Assembly: GCF_004329815.1 (NCBI RefSeq)
Contig: NZ_SJPE01000003.1
Span: forward strand, 149,909 to 213,908
Reading direction: 5' to 3'
Length of the DNA stretch: 64,000 nt
Source: Flavobacterium silvisoli
GTDB lineage: Bacteria > Bacteroidota > Bacteroidia > Flavobacteriales > Flavobacteriaceae
In this document: piece by piece, positions 1 to 8,486 of the stretch
Position numbering within the stretch: the stretch's first letter is position 1
How the letters are laid out: each line of letters opens with the position of its first letter
Position numbers and translations under genes: made by a program
Notes under the pieces: generated by a model
Database searches by the model: none
Told to the model about the DNA's origin: nothing
What the model saw: the letters and a program-made list of their open reading frames with translations, nothing else

Positions 1-1
1 C

Positions 2-487
2 TATTACAAAACGCATCGTGAGAAAGTAGTGGTGAGCAGTTGGCACATCAACGAATACGAATCATTTGCCATGTGGCAAATTTTCACCCAAAACAGTGAA
101 GGTTTAGCTATTCAATCTACCATAGGCCGTTTGCAGAAAGCACTTGAGGCTGAGAAAGAGTTTCAACAATACATAGGCGAAGTCAATTATATCGACTACA
201 AAAAAGAATACATCCCCTTTGATGATATGTTTTTCCCCTTTTTGTTTAAACGAAAAAGTTTTCAGTACGAACGCGAAGTGCGTATCATTGCTGATATTTC
301 TTCTGAAAATATTAAAATCAATGACGGACTAAAAATTGATGTTGACATCAACCAATTGATTGAAAAAATATACATCCATCCCAAATCAGAAAACTGGTAT
401 AAACGTCTGGTAATCGAGTTGGTGTCTAAGTTGGGTTTTGATTTTGAGATTGAGAAATCAGACTTAGAAAGTGATATCCTGATTTAA
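2..487 (+). CDS. DUF2971 family protein, 5' end outside the window
   Basis: The reading frame is open from the left edge, so the true start is upstream. A GTG at 29 is in frame but falls inside the conserved block SSWHINEYESFAMW, which is typical of DUF2971 proteins (W-H-x-N-E-x-E-S followed by M-W). The remainder is soluble, with a charged C-terminus and no signal peptide or membrane segment. No biochemical function is established for the family as far as I know, although such genes often sit in accessory regions. The stop overlaps the stop of the convergent lipoprotein gene by 4 bases. The family call is from motif memory only. Confidence 0.75.
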   Translation, partial: YYKTHREKVVVSSWHINEYESFAMWQIFTQNSEGLAIQSTIGRLQKALEAEKEFQQYIGEVNYIDYKKEYIPFDDMFFPFLFKRKSFQYEREVRIIADISSENIKINDGLKIDVDINQLIEKIYIHPKSENWYKRLVIELVSKLGFDFEIEKSDLESDILI

Positions 488-1197
488 ATAGGTCTGTATT
501 CCTGTACTTTCCAATCTTTATCGAACAAATTAACAAAGCGGTACTGCATCTTGTCTTCGGCATCAAATTCTCCGTTTTTATTGGTATCTTCAATGACTCT
601 GAAGTAAAGCAATTGTTTTGACTCTATGATTTTCCAATCCACCAATTCCTGAAAATCAGCCGATAGTTTGGTGAATTTTTGTCCCGAAACAGTACTGATG
701 TATAAAGATTTGATATCGCTTGAATCTAATTTCCCATCTTTGTTAGTATCCATATCCGCCAAAGAATAAATCATCAATTGCTGTTTTGTTTTGTCGGCAA
801 AAGTCTTCAGGTAGGTAGCCGTTTCTATTAAAACCGGTTTATCGGTCAAAGCATAAATGGTATCCTTCCCTATCTCCTGAAACATGAGGTTTTTTAAGTA
901 ACCTGTAATTTGATATTCGCCATAATTGGAAACTGTAAAACTTTCACCTGATTCTGCAGAAGATTTAAATCCTTTACTTCTCCCAGATACAATTCCCACC
1001 GGATGAATTAAATACTGGGTTCCTTCCATATTTACCGGCAAATCCGCTATCAGAATCTGATTAGTATCCGCAGGTATTTCGGGTTTTATTTTGGAAGCTG
1101 CATCATAAATTACTTTAGGTTTCTCCTCTTCTTGTTTTTTGCAACTTACAAAAAACACAACAAGCATCACAGACAGATAAGACAGGTATTTTTTCAT
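484..1197 (-). CDS. Exported lipoprotein with two EF-hand-like calcium loops
   Basis: Start chosen at MKKYLSYLSV, six codons inside the longest frame, because it begins a normal lipoprotein signal peptide (hydrophobic core, lipobox FVSC, then KKQEEEKP). The mature protein is about 215 residues. Two EF-hand-type loops are visible: DTNKDGKLDSSD near residue 150 and DTNKNGEFDAED near residue 210, both with Asp/Asn at loop positions 1, 3, 5 and 12. The gene lies 38 bases downstream of the TonB-dependent receptor and is probably cotranscribed with it. A periplasmic or surface calcium-binding lipoprotein partner of that receptor is an inference; the specific function is unknown. Confidence 0.75.
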   Translation of the reverse strand: MKKYLSYLSVMLVVFFVSCKKQEEEKPKVIYDAASKIKPEIPADTNQILIADLPVNMEGTQYLIHPVGIVSGRSKGFKSSAESGESFTVSNYGEYQITGYLKNLMFQEIGKDTIYALTDKPVLIETATYLKTFADKTKQQLMIYSLADMDTNKDGKLDSSDIKSLYISTVSGQKFTKLSADFQELVDWKIIESKQLLYFRVIEDTNKNGEFDAEDKMQYRFVNLFDKDWKVQEYRPI

Positions 1198-1235
1198 GGC
1201 TATCGAATTGAACACTCAAAAATAGTGATTTATTT

Positions 1236-3713
1236 TTACAGTTTGGCTGTCAATTTTACATTGAACACTCGGGTAGTCATGTAATTTGGTATTCCGTATT
1301 GATTTTTGGTATACACATCACGCACCCAGGTATTGGTTATGGCATTCTGATTGTTGAACAAGTTAAAAATCTCAAATCCAACAGATAAATCCTGGAATTT
1401 CTTTAACCAATGTCCGTCCGGTCTTTCGTTGTTTCTTTCGGTCAAAACATATGAAAACCCAACATCAGCACGACGGTAATCACGCAAACGATTTTGGTAA
1501 TCGTAAGCATCCGCATACGACGGTGAACCACCCGGTAAACCTGTGTTGTATACCAAATTCAAATACAATTTCATGTTAGGTATGTTGGGCATATAATCCT
1601 GAAATAAAATCCCAAACTTCAGTCTTTGATCGGTTGGTCGGGCAATATACCCGCGATTGTTTTGATTTTCTTCGGTTTTCATATATCCGAAACTCAACCA
1701 TGACTCGGTACCAGGAACGAATTCTCCGTTCAATCTCATATCTAAACCGTATGCATAAGCGGTGGCATCGTTATTAGCTCTGTAACGAATGCGTACATTT
1801 TCCAAAGTATAAGTATTAACATCTGTCATCGACTTGTAATAAGCCTCGGTGACCAACTTAAACGGTCGGTTGTTCATCTTAAAGTTGTAATCGTTACTCA
1901 ACACATAATGCACCGATTGTTGAGCTTTAACATTCGGATTAACTACACCGTCCTCGTCTCGTAGTTCGCGATAAAATGGCGGTTGATGATAAAGACCTAC
2001 TGCAAATCGGAATAACATATCTTTTTCCCAATCGGGTTTTAAGGTGAGTTGCAATCTCGGGCTGATTACGGTCTGCATTTTCCCTCCTGCAACGCCATCG
2101 GCAGAAACTTTCCAACTGTGAAAACGAGAACCTGCTGTAATCCACAGTTGATTTTCTCCCAATTTGGTTTTGGTACTCCATTGTGCGTAACCTGAGAGTC
2201 GATTGATGTCAACAAAATTGGTTGCTCTCACGTTTTGGTAAGGCACCAACGGCCCCACATAGGAGCTCGACGGCTGATTATTCGGAACATGAAATTGTGG
2301 TGGATTGATAGAAAAACCGGCTGAATCAATAACTTCCCATTCTACAATTCGGTCACGGAAATTTTCACGGGTGTATTTAAATCCCCAATCAATTTGATGT
2401 TTTTTATTATTGATTTGATGTGTCCCCTTAATTTCAGCATTGACAATCAAAGCATCCAAATCATTACGAGCATGGTTCAACTGGCTTCCTATTCCCTGAT
2501 TATACTTTACCTCACCCAAAGTTTCCGAACCAATATTGGTATCTACTTCGCCTAAATAATAAGCCGCGAGAATATCATAATACTCCTGTTCCTGTGTGTG
2601 GTATATAGAAGTAATCAACTTGTAGGTATTATTTTCATTGGCTGAAAAAGTAGTTTTGAAAGCACCAAACAACGTTTGATACTTGTCGTTTTCCTGCCCT
2701 TCATAAAAAACCTGCAAGGCTATCGGCTCATCAATTGTCCCGAAATTGGTTTGTCGGGTCAGCGGTTGGTAATTGTATTTGTTTTGCGAAGCATTTCCCA
2801 AGAAACTGAATTGCCATCTTTTATTCGGGCTGAAATTGACATTGGTTTGCACATCAATAAAAGTGGGTCTGAAGTTGGTTTGTGTTTCCTGACTGTTCAC
2901 CAAAAGCGAATTATCCCGGTAGCGAATTCCGGTGATGGCCGACCATTTTTTGTTTTTTGAAATCCCTTCCCCGGTTAAACTTCCGCCTAAAAAACTGGCT
3001 TCGGCAGTTAGGCCGTATTTCGTAGGTTTTCTGTAAGTTATATCTAATACCGAAGACAATTTATCTCCGTATTTTGCCTGAAATCCACCGGCAGAAAAAT
3101 CTATATTTTGGACCATATCCGTATTGGTAAAACTCAATCCTTCCTGTTGTCCGGAACGAATTAAGAACGGACGGTAAACTTCTATCTCATTCACATACAC
3201 CAGATTTTCATCGTAATTTCCACCACGAACATTGTAGCCTGAGCTTAACTCATTATTCGCATTTACTCCGGCAAAAGTTTTTAAAACGCTTTCCACACCT
3301 GGCATGGCACTGGTATTTCTGCGAACTGTTTCAGGAGACAAGGTGGTGATTCCCTGCACTTGTTTCCGGTTGTTGGTAATGACCACATCATTCAGCTGTT
3401 CCGCCTTATCGCTCATCACCACATGAAATTCAAAATTTTCTCCCGGTTTGAGTTGTAAAGTGGCCGTAATATTTTTGAGGGCAATATGTGTAAAAACCAA
3501 TACCACTTTTTGATTGGCAGGGACGCTGATTTGGTAGAATCCATTTTTATCGGTAGTAGCCGATTTGGTTTGGTAACTAACATTGACACCGGCAACCGGC
3601 TTGTTGTTTTCGTCAAGAACTACTCCGGCCACTTTGGCGGTTTGATTTTGTGTAAAAGCAACTATACTGACGAGTAGAAAAAAAAGCGTGAAAAGTGATT
3701 TATTTGTTCTCAA
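1236..3713 (-). CDS. TonB-dependent outer-membrane receptor with carboxypeptidase-like regulatory N-domain
   Basis: This 825-residue protein has a signal peptide ending near TQNQTAKVAG. A CarboxypepD_reg-like beta-sandwich follows at about residues 26-110 (VAGVVLDENNKPVAGVNVSY). Next comes a plug domain at about 130-240 (GVNANNELSSGYNVRGGNYDE and GFQAKYGDKLSSVLD). The rest is a long aromatic-rich barrel ending in a C-terminal beta-strand (TRVFNVKLTAKL). It should import a substrate across the outer membrane using TonB energy. The substrate cannot be read from sequence, and there is no SusD partner, which argues against a classic polysaccharide locus. It starts 9 bases after the M23 peptidase stop, so the two are an operon. 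Confidence 0.9.
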   Translation of the reverse strand: MRTNKSLFTLFFLLVSIVAFTQNQTAKVAGVVLDENNKPVAGVNVSYQTKSATTDKNGFYQISVPANQKVVLVFTHIALKNITATLQLKPGENFEFHVVMSDKAEQLNDVVITNNRKQVQGITTLSPETVRRNTSAMPGVESVLKTFAGVNANNELSSGYNVRGGNYDENLVYVNEIEVYRPFLIRSGQQEGLSFTNTDMVQNIDFSAGGFQAKYGDKLSSVLDITYRKPTKYGLTAEASFLGGSLTGEGISKNKKWSAITGIRYRDNSLLVNSQETQTNFRPTFIDVQTNVNFSPNKRWQFSFLGNASQNKYNYQPLTRQTNFGTIDEPIALQVFYEGQENDKYQTLFGAFKTTFSANENNTYKLITSIYHTQEQEYYDILAAYYLGEVDTNIGSETLGEVKYNQGIGSQLNHARNDLDALIVNAEIKGTHQINNKKHQIDWGFKYTRENFRDRIVEWEVIDSAGFSINPPQFHVPNNQPSSSYVGPLVPYQNVRATNFVDINRLSGYAQWSTKTKLGENQLWITAGSRFHSWKVSADGVAGGKMQTVISPRLQLTLKPDWEKDMLFRFAVGLYHQPPFYRELRDEDGVVNPNVKAQQSVHYVLSNDYNFKMNNRPFKLVTEAYYKSMTDVNTYTLENVRIRYRANNDATAYAYGLDMRLNGEFVPGTESWLSFGYMKTEENQNNRGYIARPTDQRLKFGILFQDYMPNIPNMKLYLNLVYNTGLPGGSPSYADAYDYQNRLRDYRRADVGFSYVLTERNNERPDGHWLKKFQDLSVGFEIFNLFNNQNAITNTWVRDVYTKNQYGIPNYMTTRVFNVKLTAKL

Positions 3714-3722
3714 ACTGTATGA

Positions 3723-5420
3723 TTAAGGTTTTTGACTTCTGAAAAATTGAGTTTCAAAGATAGTAGAATTTCCAACATTATCAGTAACTGTGATTTTTAA
3801 ATCGTTTTTGCCCTCAGCTACTATTCCGTCCGAAAAACGGTGAATCAGTTTTTTGGTTTTGGATTCATACTCCAATAAAATCCATTTTCCGTTCAAATAC
3901 CCGTCATAGCCTTTAATTCCTGAGAGATCATCAGAGATAGTGAATTGCAATTCATTTAAATTACTAATCCATTTTCCTCCTATCCTCTTATCGCTTTTTA
4001 TTTTAGGAGGCATTCCGTCTCTGAGCAATTTATAATCGCCCAAGTATTTGGTGTAAATCGTAAACGAATTATCATAGCGTTTAGTATTATAGAAATACGT
4101 TTTTTTTCCGTCAACAAGCCCTATGAACAGTTTATCCCGCTCTCTTTGGGGAGTAATGCTGTCTTCAAACGTGATTGAAAAGTTGGCAAAAGCAGGCATC
4201 ACATCTTCATGAACTTTCGCTAAACCGTTTTTCACTTCAAAATCCATGTAAAAATCTTCCAAAAACGTGTTGGCCGGTATTGAAACTGTAACATTTTCTA
4301 AAGCGAAAATATTGTCTCTTCCGGCTTGGATAAAATATTTAGATGTTATCGGCACCTCACTGATTTTTGCCGGTAAATTTGAATATTTAATGGGAATAAA
4401 AATTTTGGAGATGTTCTCACTGTAATCAGCTACTTCTATCCGGTAAGACTGCGAAATATTGTTAGCCACATTGATAACTCCGTTACTCGCTCCGGGCCTG
4501 ATAATACTCAACGGATACGGCTTTTTCATGAATAATTTTTGCACGCGCTGTCCCAGTTTTTTATACCGTCCGTAATCAATGAGCGCATTAACATAGCGTG
4601 TTTCATCGAAGGCAAATGTATCAAACTGATACCCAAAATCGATCTTGCCGTTCAGAAATGTTTGTACTCTGAAAATACCGTTCGAGTTCCACGACACATT
4701 ATCATAATCAATGGCAGTAATCCCGAAACCAATATTTCCAGTGGCATTTATGGTTTCTGCAATATAACTTCCGTCATCCTGCAAAGACAAATTGACCGAA
4801 ATGGGTCTTTTGGATTGGTTGACAACTGCATTTTCATCCAAAGGGTAAACCCACAAACTGTTGATAAGAGGACGTTTGTCATCGGGTATTAAAATATCGT
4901 ACCCAAAATACAACGGATTGATGATTTTTTCGCTTTGGGTATCCCGAATTTCAAAATGCAAATGCGGCCCGTCAGAACCACCGGTGTTCCCCGAAATTGC
5001 AATAACATCGCCTTTTTTCACCATCAAATCGCCGGAACTCAGAGAAACATCAATTTCATACGATTTGGCTTTGTACTGCTCTTTTTTGATTCTCTTTTCA
5101 AGCTCTCCGAATCCCGATTGTAAATGTCCGTATACCGAAGTAAAGCCGTTAGGATGTGTGATATAAATAGCCTTTCCGTATCCGATTTCGGAAATTTTAA
5201 TCCGAGAAACATATCCGTCAGCTACAGCATAAACGCTGAATCCTTCTTTTTGTTGCGTTTTGAAATCGAAACCCGAATGAATGTGATTGGAACGCAATTC
5301 TCCAAAATTTCCGGACAACTGCAACGGAATATCCAAGGGTGAGCCGAAATAATCTTTCGGATATTGAGTTTGCCCCGATGCGAAGCAGACCATTAGTAAA
5401 AAGAACCAAAAAAATTTCAT
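3723..5420 (-). CDS. M23 (LytM) family zinc metallopeptidase
   Basis: The start at MKFFWFFLLM is preferred because it gives a normal signal peptide (cleavage near ASGQTQ). The longer frame adds 28 hydrophobic residues read from the AT-rich upstream region. The LytM domain is intact: zinc ligands H48 and D52 (HSGFD), H99 (YGHL) and H153-x-H155 (GPHLHFEI). The remaining roughly 400 residues form a long beta-rich C-terminal region that I cannot assign. Family members cut peptidoglycan cross-links, and some act as activators or as proteases in envelope assembly. It is the first gene of the peptidase / TonB receptor / EF-hand lipoprotein operon. Confidence 0.88.
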   Translation of the reverse strand: MKFFWFFLLMVCFASGQTQYPKDYFGSPLDIPLQLSGNFGELRSNHIHSGFDFKTQQKEGFSVYAVADGYVSRIKISEIGYGKAIYITHPNGFTSVYGHLQSGFGELEKRIKKEQYKAKSYEIDVSLSSGDLMVKKGDVIAISGNTGGSDGPHLHFEIRDTQSEKIINPLYFGYDILIPDDKRPLINSLWVYPLDENAVVNQSKRPISVNLSLQDDGSYIAETINATGNIGFGITAIDYDNVSWNSNGIFRVQTFLNGKIDFGYQFDTFAFDETRYVNALIDYGRYKKLGQRVQKLFMKKPYPLSIIRPGASNGVINVANNISQSYRIEVADYSENISKIFIPIKYSNLPAKISEVPITSKYFIQAGRDNIFALENVTVSIPANTFLEDFYMDFEVKNGLAKVHEDVMPAFANFSITFEDSITPQRERDKLFIGLVDGKKTYFYNTKRYDNSFTIYTKYLGDYKLLRDGMPPKIKSDKRIGGKWISNLNELQFTISDDLSGIKGYDGYLNGKWILLEYESKTKKLIHRFSDGIVAEGKNDLKITVTDNVGNSTIFETQFFRSQKP

Positions 5421-5552
5421 AAAAAAAACTTGATACGCTAAGATACAAAAAAGTGCGTAAAAAATTACAATCGCATTATGTTTTTGTAACTCGTTAAAAA
5501 ACAAAATATTATAATATCGACTTAAAAAAGAAATAAATAATTGACAAAACTA

Positions 5553-5582
5553 TTGTGCAAACAAAATAGAATCCTAACTTTG
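5553..5582 (+). promoter_or_regulatory. Bacteroidota-type promoter for the coiled-coil/zapA unit
   Basis: TTG at 5553-5555 and TAACTTTG at 5575-5582 are 19 bp apart, matching the Bacteroidota consensus TTG, 17-23 bp, TAnnTTTG. Transcription would start near 5588, giving a leader of about 22 bases before the ATG at 5610. The transcript probably covers the coiled-coil gene, zapA and the downstream RNA. Confidence 0.7.
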
Positions 5583-5609
5583 TAAAGTAAGTAATGAACA
5601 AGGTATTTC

Positions 5610-5900
5610 ATGAGTGAAATTGCAGAAATAATTGATTCTCTTGAAAATAGAATTCAAAAACTTTTTATGAAAATAGAGAGTTTAGAGAAAAATTCTATCG
5701 AGTTAAAAGCAGAATTAAACAAAGCTGCAGCATTAATTCAATCACAATCGGGCGAAATTATCGCATTAAAATCGGAATGTGATTCACTCAAAATGGCAAA
5801 TTCATTACTGGGCGGTGAAGAAAACAATCGAGATACGAAGCTTAAAATAAATTCATTAATTCGCGAGATAGACTACTGTATTGCACAGTTATCAGACTAA
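5610..5900 (+). CDS. Short coiled-coil protein upstream of zapA
   Basis: This is a 96-residue acidic protein with no signal peptide. Residues 5-75 show heptad-like Leu/Ile spacing and many Glu/Lys (IESLEKNSIELKAELNKAAA), predicting one long coiled coil. The last 25 residues (KINSLIREIDYCIAQL) could form a second short helix. It starts 22 bases after a predicted transcription start and is separated from zapA by only 5 bases, so the two are almost certainly translated from one mRNA. Size, coiled coil and coupling to ZapA suggest a Z-ring partner comparable in role to ZapB. That is inference from context, not recognisable homology. Confidence 0.8.
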   Translation: MSEIAEIIDSLENRIQKLFMKIESLEKNSIELKAELNKAAALIQSQSGEIIALKSECDSLKMANSLLGGEENNRDTKLKINSLIREIDYCIAQLSD

Positions 5901-5905
5901 AGAGC

Positions 5906-6202
5906 ATGGAGGATAAGCTTAAAATAAAATTATCAATTGCCGACAGAGTTTATCCGTTAACGGTAGACATGTCTCAGGAAGAAGGACTGAGAAGCGCTTC
6001 CAAGAAGATTGATGCTATGATTAAGCAATTCGAAGAGAACTATGCAGTTCGCGACAAGCAAGATGTACTGGCCATGTGTGCGTTACAATTTGCTTCGCAA
6101 ATAGAACAAAAACAAGTCGAAAATTCCATTGATGGTACAGCCACATTGGAACGACTGAAAAAAATTAATGATTTATTATTCGATTATCTCGAAAAAAAAT
6201 AA
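5906..6202 (+). CDS. zapA: Cell division protein ZapA
   Basis: 98 residues, normal length for ZapA. The N-terminal part (LKIKLSIADRVYPLTVDMSQEEGLRSASKKI) is the typical ZapA globular domain, followed by a helical C-terminal half that dimerises in known ZapA. The protein binds FtsZ and bundles protofilaments at midcell. It is coupled to the upstream coiled-coil gene and followed by a structured RNA, an order (zapA then 6S RNA) well known from proteobacteria. Confidence 0.85.
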   Translation: MEDKLKIKLSIADRVYPLTVDMSQEEGLRSASKKIDAMIKQFEENYAVRDKQDVLAMCALQFASQIEQKQVENSIDGTATLERLKKINDLLFDYLEKK

Positions 6203-6225
6203 CGTTCTTTACATAGATTACAATA

Positions 6226-6388
6226 CCGCCTACATTAGTTTTTAATTGGTAAACTCAACACTAACAAATTAGAATGAGCCAGTCATCGTTACTAAAGCAT
6301 GCCGTTTTTATCACGGATCCTTGACCAACGAGTTAGCTCAAAACTTGTCTTTACGAGTTTATGCATTCACCTAATGTAGGCTTTTTTT
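6226..6388 (+). ncRNA. ssrS: Probable 6S RNA (6S-Flavo type)
   Basis: The stretch between zapA and rny has no reading frame but forms a long closed structure. GCCTACATTAG (6228-6238) pairs perfectly over 11 bp with CTAATGTAGGC (6371-6381), which is followed by seven Ts, so the closing stem doubles as a terminator. Inside, AAACTC (6251-6256) pairs with GAGTTT (6355-6360). A small hairpin CCGT/ACGG sits at 6302-6316, with unpaired stretches between. A roughly 155-base rod with a large internal bubble, directly downstream of zapA, fits 6S RNA, which binds and sequesters the housekeeping RNA polymerase. A Flavobacteria-specific 6S class has been described. The ends are approximate. Confidence 0.72.
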
Positions 6389-6410
6389 ATATATAAACTT
6401 TAACAACAAA

Positions 6411-7973
6411 ATGGGAACTGTACTAATTATAATTGCGTTAATCGCAGGAATTGGAGGAGGTTTTGGGATAGCTAAATATCTCGAAAAAAACAATGTCTCC
6501 AACATGATTAAAAATGCCAAAAAAGAAGCTTCTACAATCTTGAGAGACGCTAACGTTGAGGCCGAAAACATTAAGAAAGACAAACTGCTTCAGGCAAAGG
6601 AGAAGTTTTTGGAATTAAAATCGGAACACGAAAAAGAGATTTTAAACAAAGACAAAAAAATTGCCGAAGTTGAAAAAAGAATCAGAGACAAGGAATCTCA
6701 GGTTTCAAGTGAACTGGCAAAAGCCAAAAAAGTAAACGATGATTTTGAAGCCAAAACCAAAGAATACAACTCTAAGATAGAGCTGTTAGACAAGAAGCAT
6801 CAGGAACTTGAAAAATTACACAAAAGCCAGGTAGAGCAATTGGAAGTGATTTCTGGGCTTTCTGCGGAAGACGCCAGAGAGCAATTGATAGAAAGCTTAA
6901 AAGCAGAGGCCAAAACTAAAGCTATGTCCCATATTCAGGACACTATAGAAGAAGCCAAACTAACCGCACAGCAAGAAGCTAAGAAAGTCATCATCAACAC
7001 CATTCAGCGCGTTGGAACCGAGGAAGCCGTCGAAAATTGTGTCTCTGTTTTCAACATTGAATCTGACGATGTCAAAGGAAGAATCATTGGTCGTGAAGGT
7101 AGAAACATCAGAGCTTTAGAAGCTGCCACCGGCGTTGAAATTATTGTAGACGACACGCCTGAAGCCATCATCCTATCTTGTTTTGATCCGGTTAGAAGAG
7201 AAATTGCCCGCTTATCATTACACAAATTGGTAACTGACGGTAGAATCCACCCGGCTAGAATTGAAGAAGTGGTTGCTAAAACCACCAAACAAATAGAAGA
7301 CGAAATCATTGAAGTAGGAAAACGCACGGTAATCGACCTAGGAATTCACGGTTTACACCCTGAACTGATTAAAGTGGTCGGAAGAATGAAATACCGCTCA
7401 TCTTACGGACAAAATCTATTACAACACTCCAGAGAGGTTGCCAAACTTTGCGGAATCATGGCTGCTGAATTGGGCTTGAATGTTAAATTAGCCAAAAGAG
7501 CCGGATTACTTCACGACATCGGTAAAGTGCCGGATACTGAAAGTGATTTACCACACGCTTTATTGGGAATGCAATGGGCTGAGAAATATGGTGAAAAAGA
7601 AGAAGTATGCAATGCTATCGGAGCGCACCACGACGAAATTGAAATGAAATATTTAATTTCTCCTATCATCCAGGTTTGTGATGCTATATCCGGAGCAAGA
7701 CCGGGCGCCAGACGCCAAGTATTGGATTCGTACATTCAACGTTTGAAAGATTTAGAAAATATCGCTTTTGGCTTCAACGGAGTTAAAAACGCATACGCTA
7801 TCCAGGCGGGACGTGAACTTCGCGTAATTGTAGAAAGCGAAAAAGTAAGCGATGAAAATGCAGCTACATTATCTTTCGAAATTTCACAAAAAATCCAAAC
7901 GGAGATGACATATCCGGGACAAGTTAAAATTACTGTAATTCGTGAGACCAGAGCGGTAAACATTGCAAAATAA
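6411..7973 (+). CDS. rny: Ribonuclease Y
   Basis: 520 residues, normal for RNase Y. Order of parts: N-terminal membrane anchor (residues 1-22, [17 protein letters not shown]), a long charged coiled coil (25-200), a KH RNA-binding domain (about 210-275, [20 protein letters not shown]), then an HD domain with the metal motif H368-D369 (LLHDIGK) and a later HHDE. It is a membrane-tethered endoribonuclease that initiates mRNA decay. Transcription may depend on read-through of the upstream 6S-like terminator or on a promoter I did not locate. Confidence 0.95.
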   Translation: MGTVLIIIALIAGIGGGFGIAKYLEKNNVSNMIKNAKKEASTILRDANVEAENIKKDKLLQAKEKFLELKSEHEKEILNKDKKIAEVEKRIRDKESQVSSELAKAKKVNDDFEAKTKEYNSKIELLDKKHQELEKLHKSQVEQLEVISGLSAEDAREQLIESLKAEAKTKAMSHIQDTIEEAKLTAQQEAKKVIINTIQRVGTEEAVENCVSVFNIESDDVKGRIIGREGRNIRALEAATGVEIIVDDTPEAIILSCFDPVRREIARLSLHKLVTDGRIHPARIEEVVAKTTKQIEDEIIEVGKRTVIDLGIHGLHPELIKVVGRMKYRSSYGQNLLQHSREVAKLCGIMAAELGLNVKLAKRAGLLHDIGKVPDTESDLPHALLGMQWAEKYGEKEEVCNAIGAHHDEIEMKYLISPIIQVCDAISGARPGARRQVLDSYIQRLKDLENIAFGFNGVKNAYAIQAGRELRVIVESEKVSDENAATLSFEISQKIQTEMTYPGQVKITVIRETRAVNIAK

Positions 7974-7993
7974 AGCGAAGTAACTTTTTAAAT

Positions 7994-8024
7994 AAAAAAG
8001 GCGATCAAATTGATCGCCTTTTTT
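7994..8024. terminator. Bidirectional intrinsic terminator
   Basis: AAAAAAGGCGATCA (7994-8007) pairs with TGATCGCCTTTTTT (8011-8024) around a 3-base loop, so each strand ends in a T-run. It serves both rny and the convergent response regulator, whose stop codon at 8023-8025 overlaps the right arm. Confidence 0.9.
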
Positions 8025-8418
8025 ATATGGAGAATATTGCTTTTAAAGCGTCAACCGTAACCGGTTTTAAATAATAATCTTTTACTTCTTCTTTAAACTC
8101 TTTTGCTTTGTCCTTATCCACCGTATTGTCGGAAGAACTGATAATGTAAATAATAATCTCTTTCTCGATTTTATCTTTAAGCAGTCTGAACTCTTCTAAA
8201 AACTGCCATCCGTCAAGTATAGGCATGTTGATGTCTAACAAAATCAAATCAGGAAGAGATTCCCTATTGTCAATTTTAGTTTTAATGCCTTCAATAGCAA
8301 GCAAACCGTTTTCAAAAAAAAGCGGGTTGACATCTATATTATTGCAAGCTAATAACTTCTTGATAAGAAAGTGGTAAATCTTATCATCATCTACGACAAA
8401 AACGTCATTGAATTTCAT
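8023..8418 (-). CDS. Receiver-only response regulator (CheY-like)
   Basis: 131 residues, a single receiver domain without output domain. The acidic pocket is D10-D12, the phosphoacceptor is D62 (LLDINMP), the switch Ser/Thr region is S94-S96 and the conserved lysine is K118 (YYLKPV). All key residues are present, so it should be phosphorylated. No histidine kinase is encoded nearby, so the partner is unknown. Such stand-alone receivers are common in Bacteroidota phosphorelays. Confidence 0.88.
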   Translation of the reverse strand: MKFNDVFVVDDDKIYHFLIKKLLACNNIDVNPLFFENGLLAIEGIKTKIDNRESLPDLILLDINMPILDGWQFLEEFRLLKDKIEKEIIIYIISSSDNTVDKDKAKEFKEEVKDYYLKPVTVDALKAIFSI

Positions 8419-8486
8419 TTTTGAAAAGAGATTTGGGTTTACTTTTTATTTAAAACTGTCGCTAATGTAATTAAAATTAAACAAAC

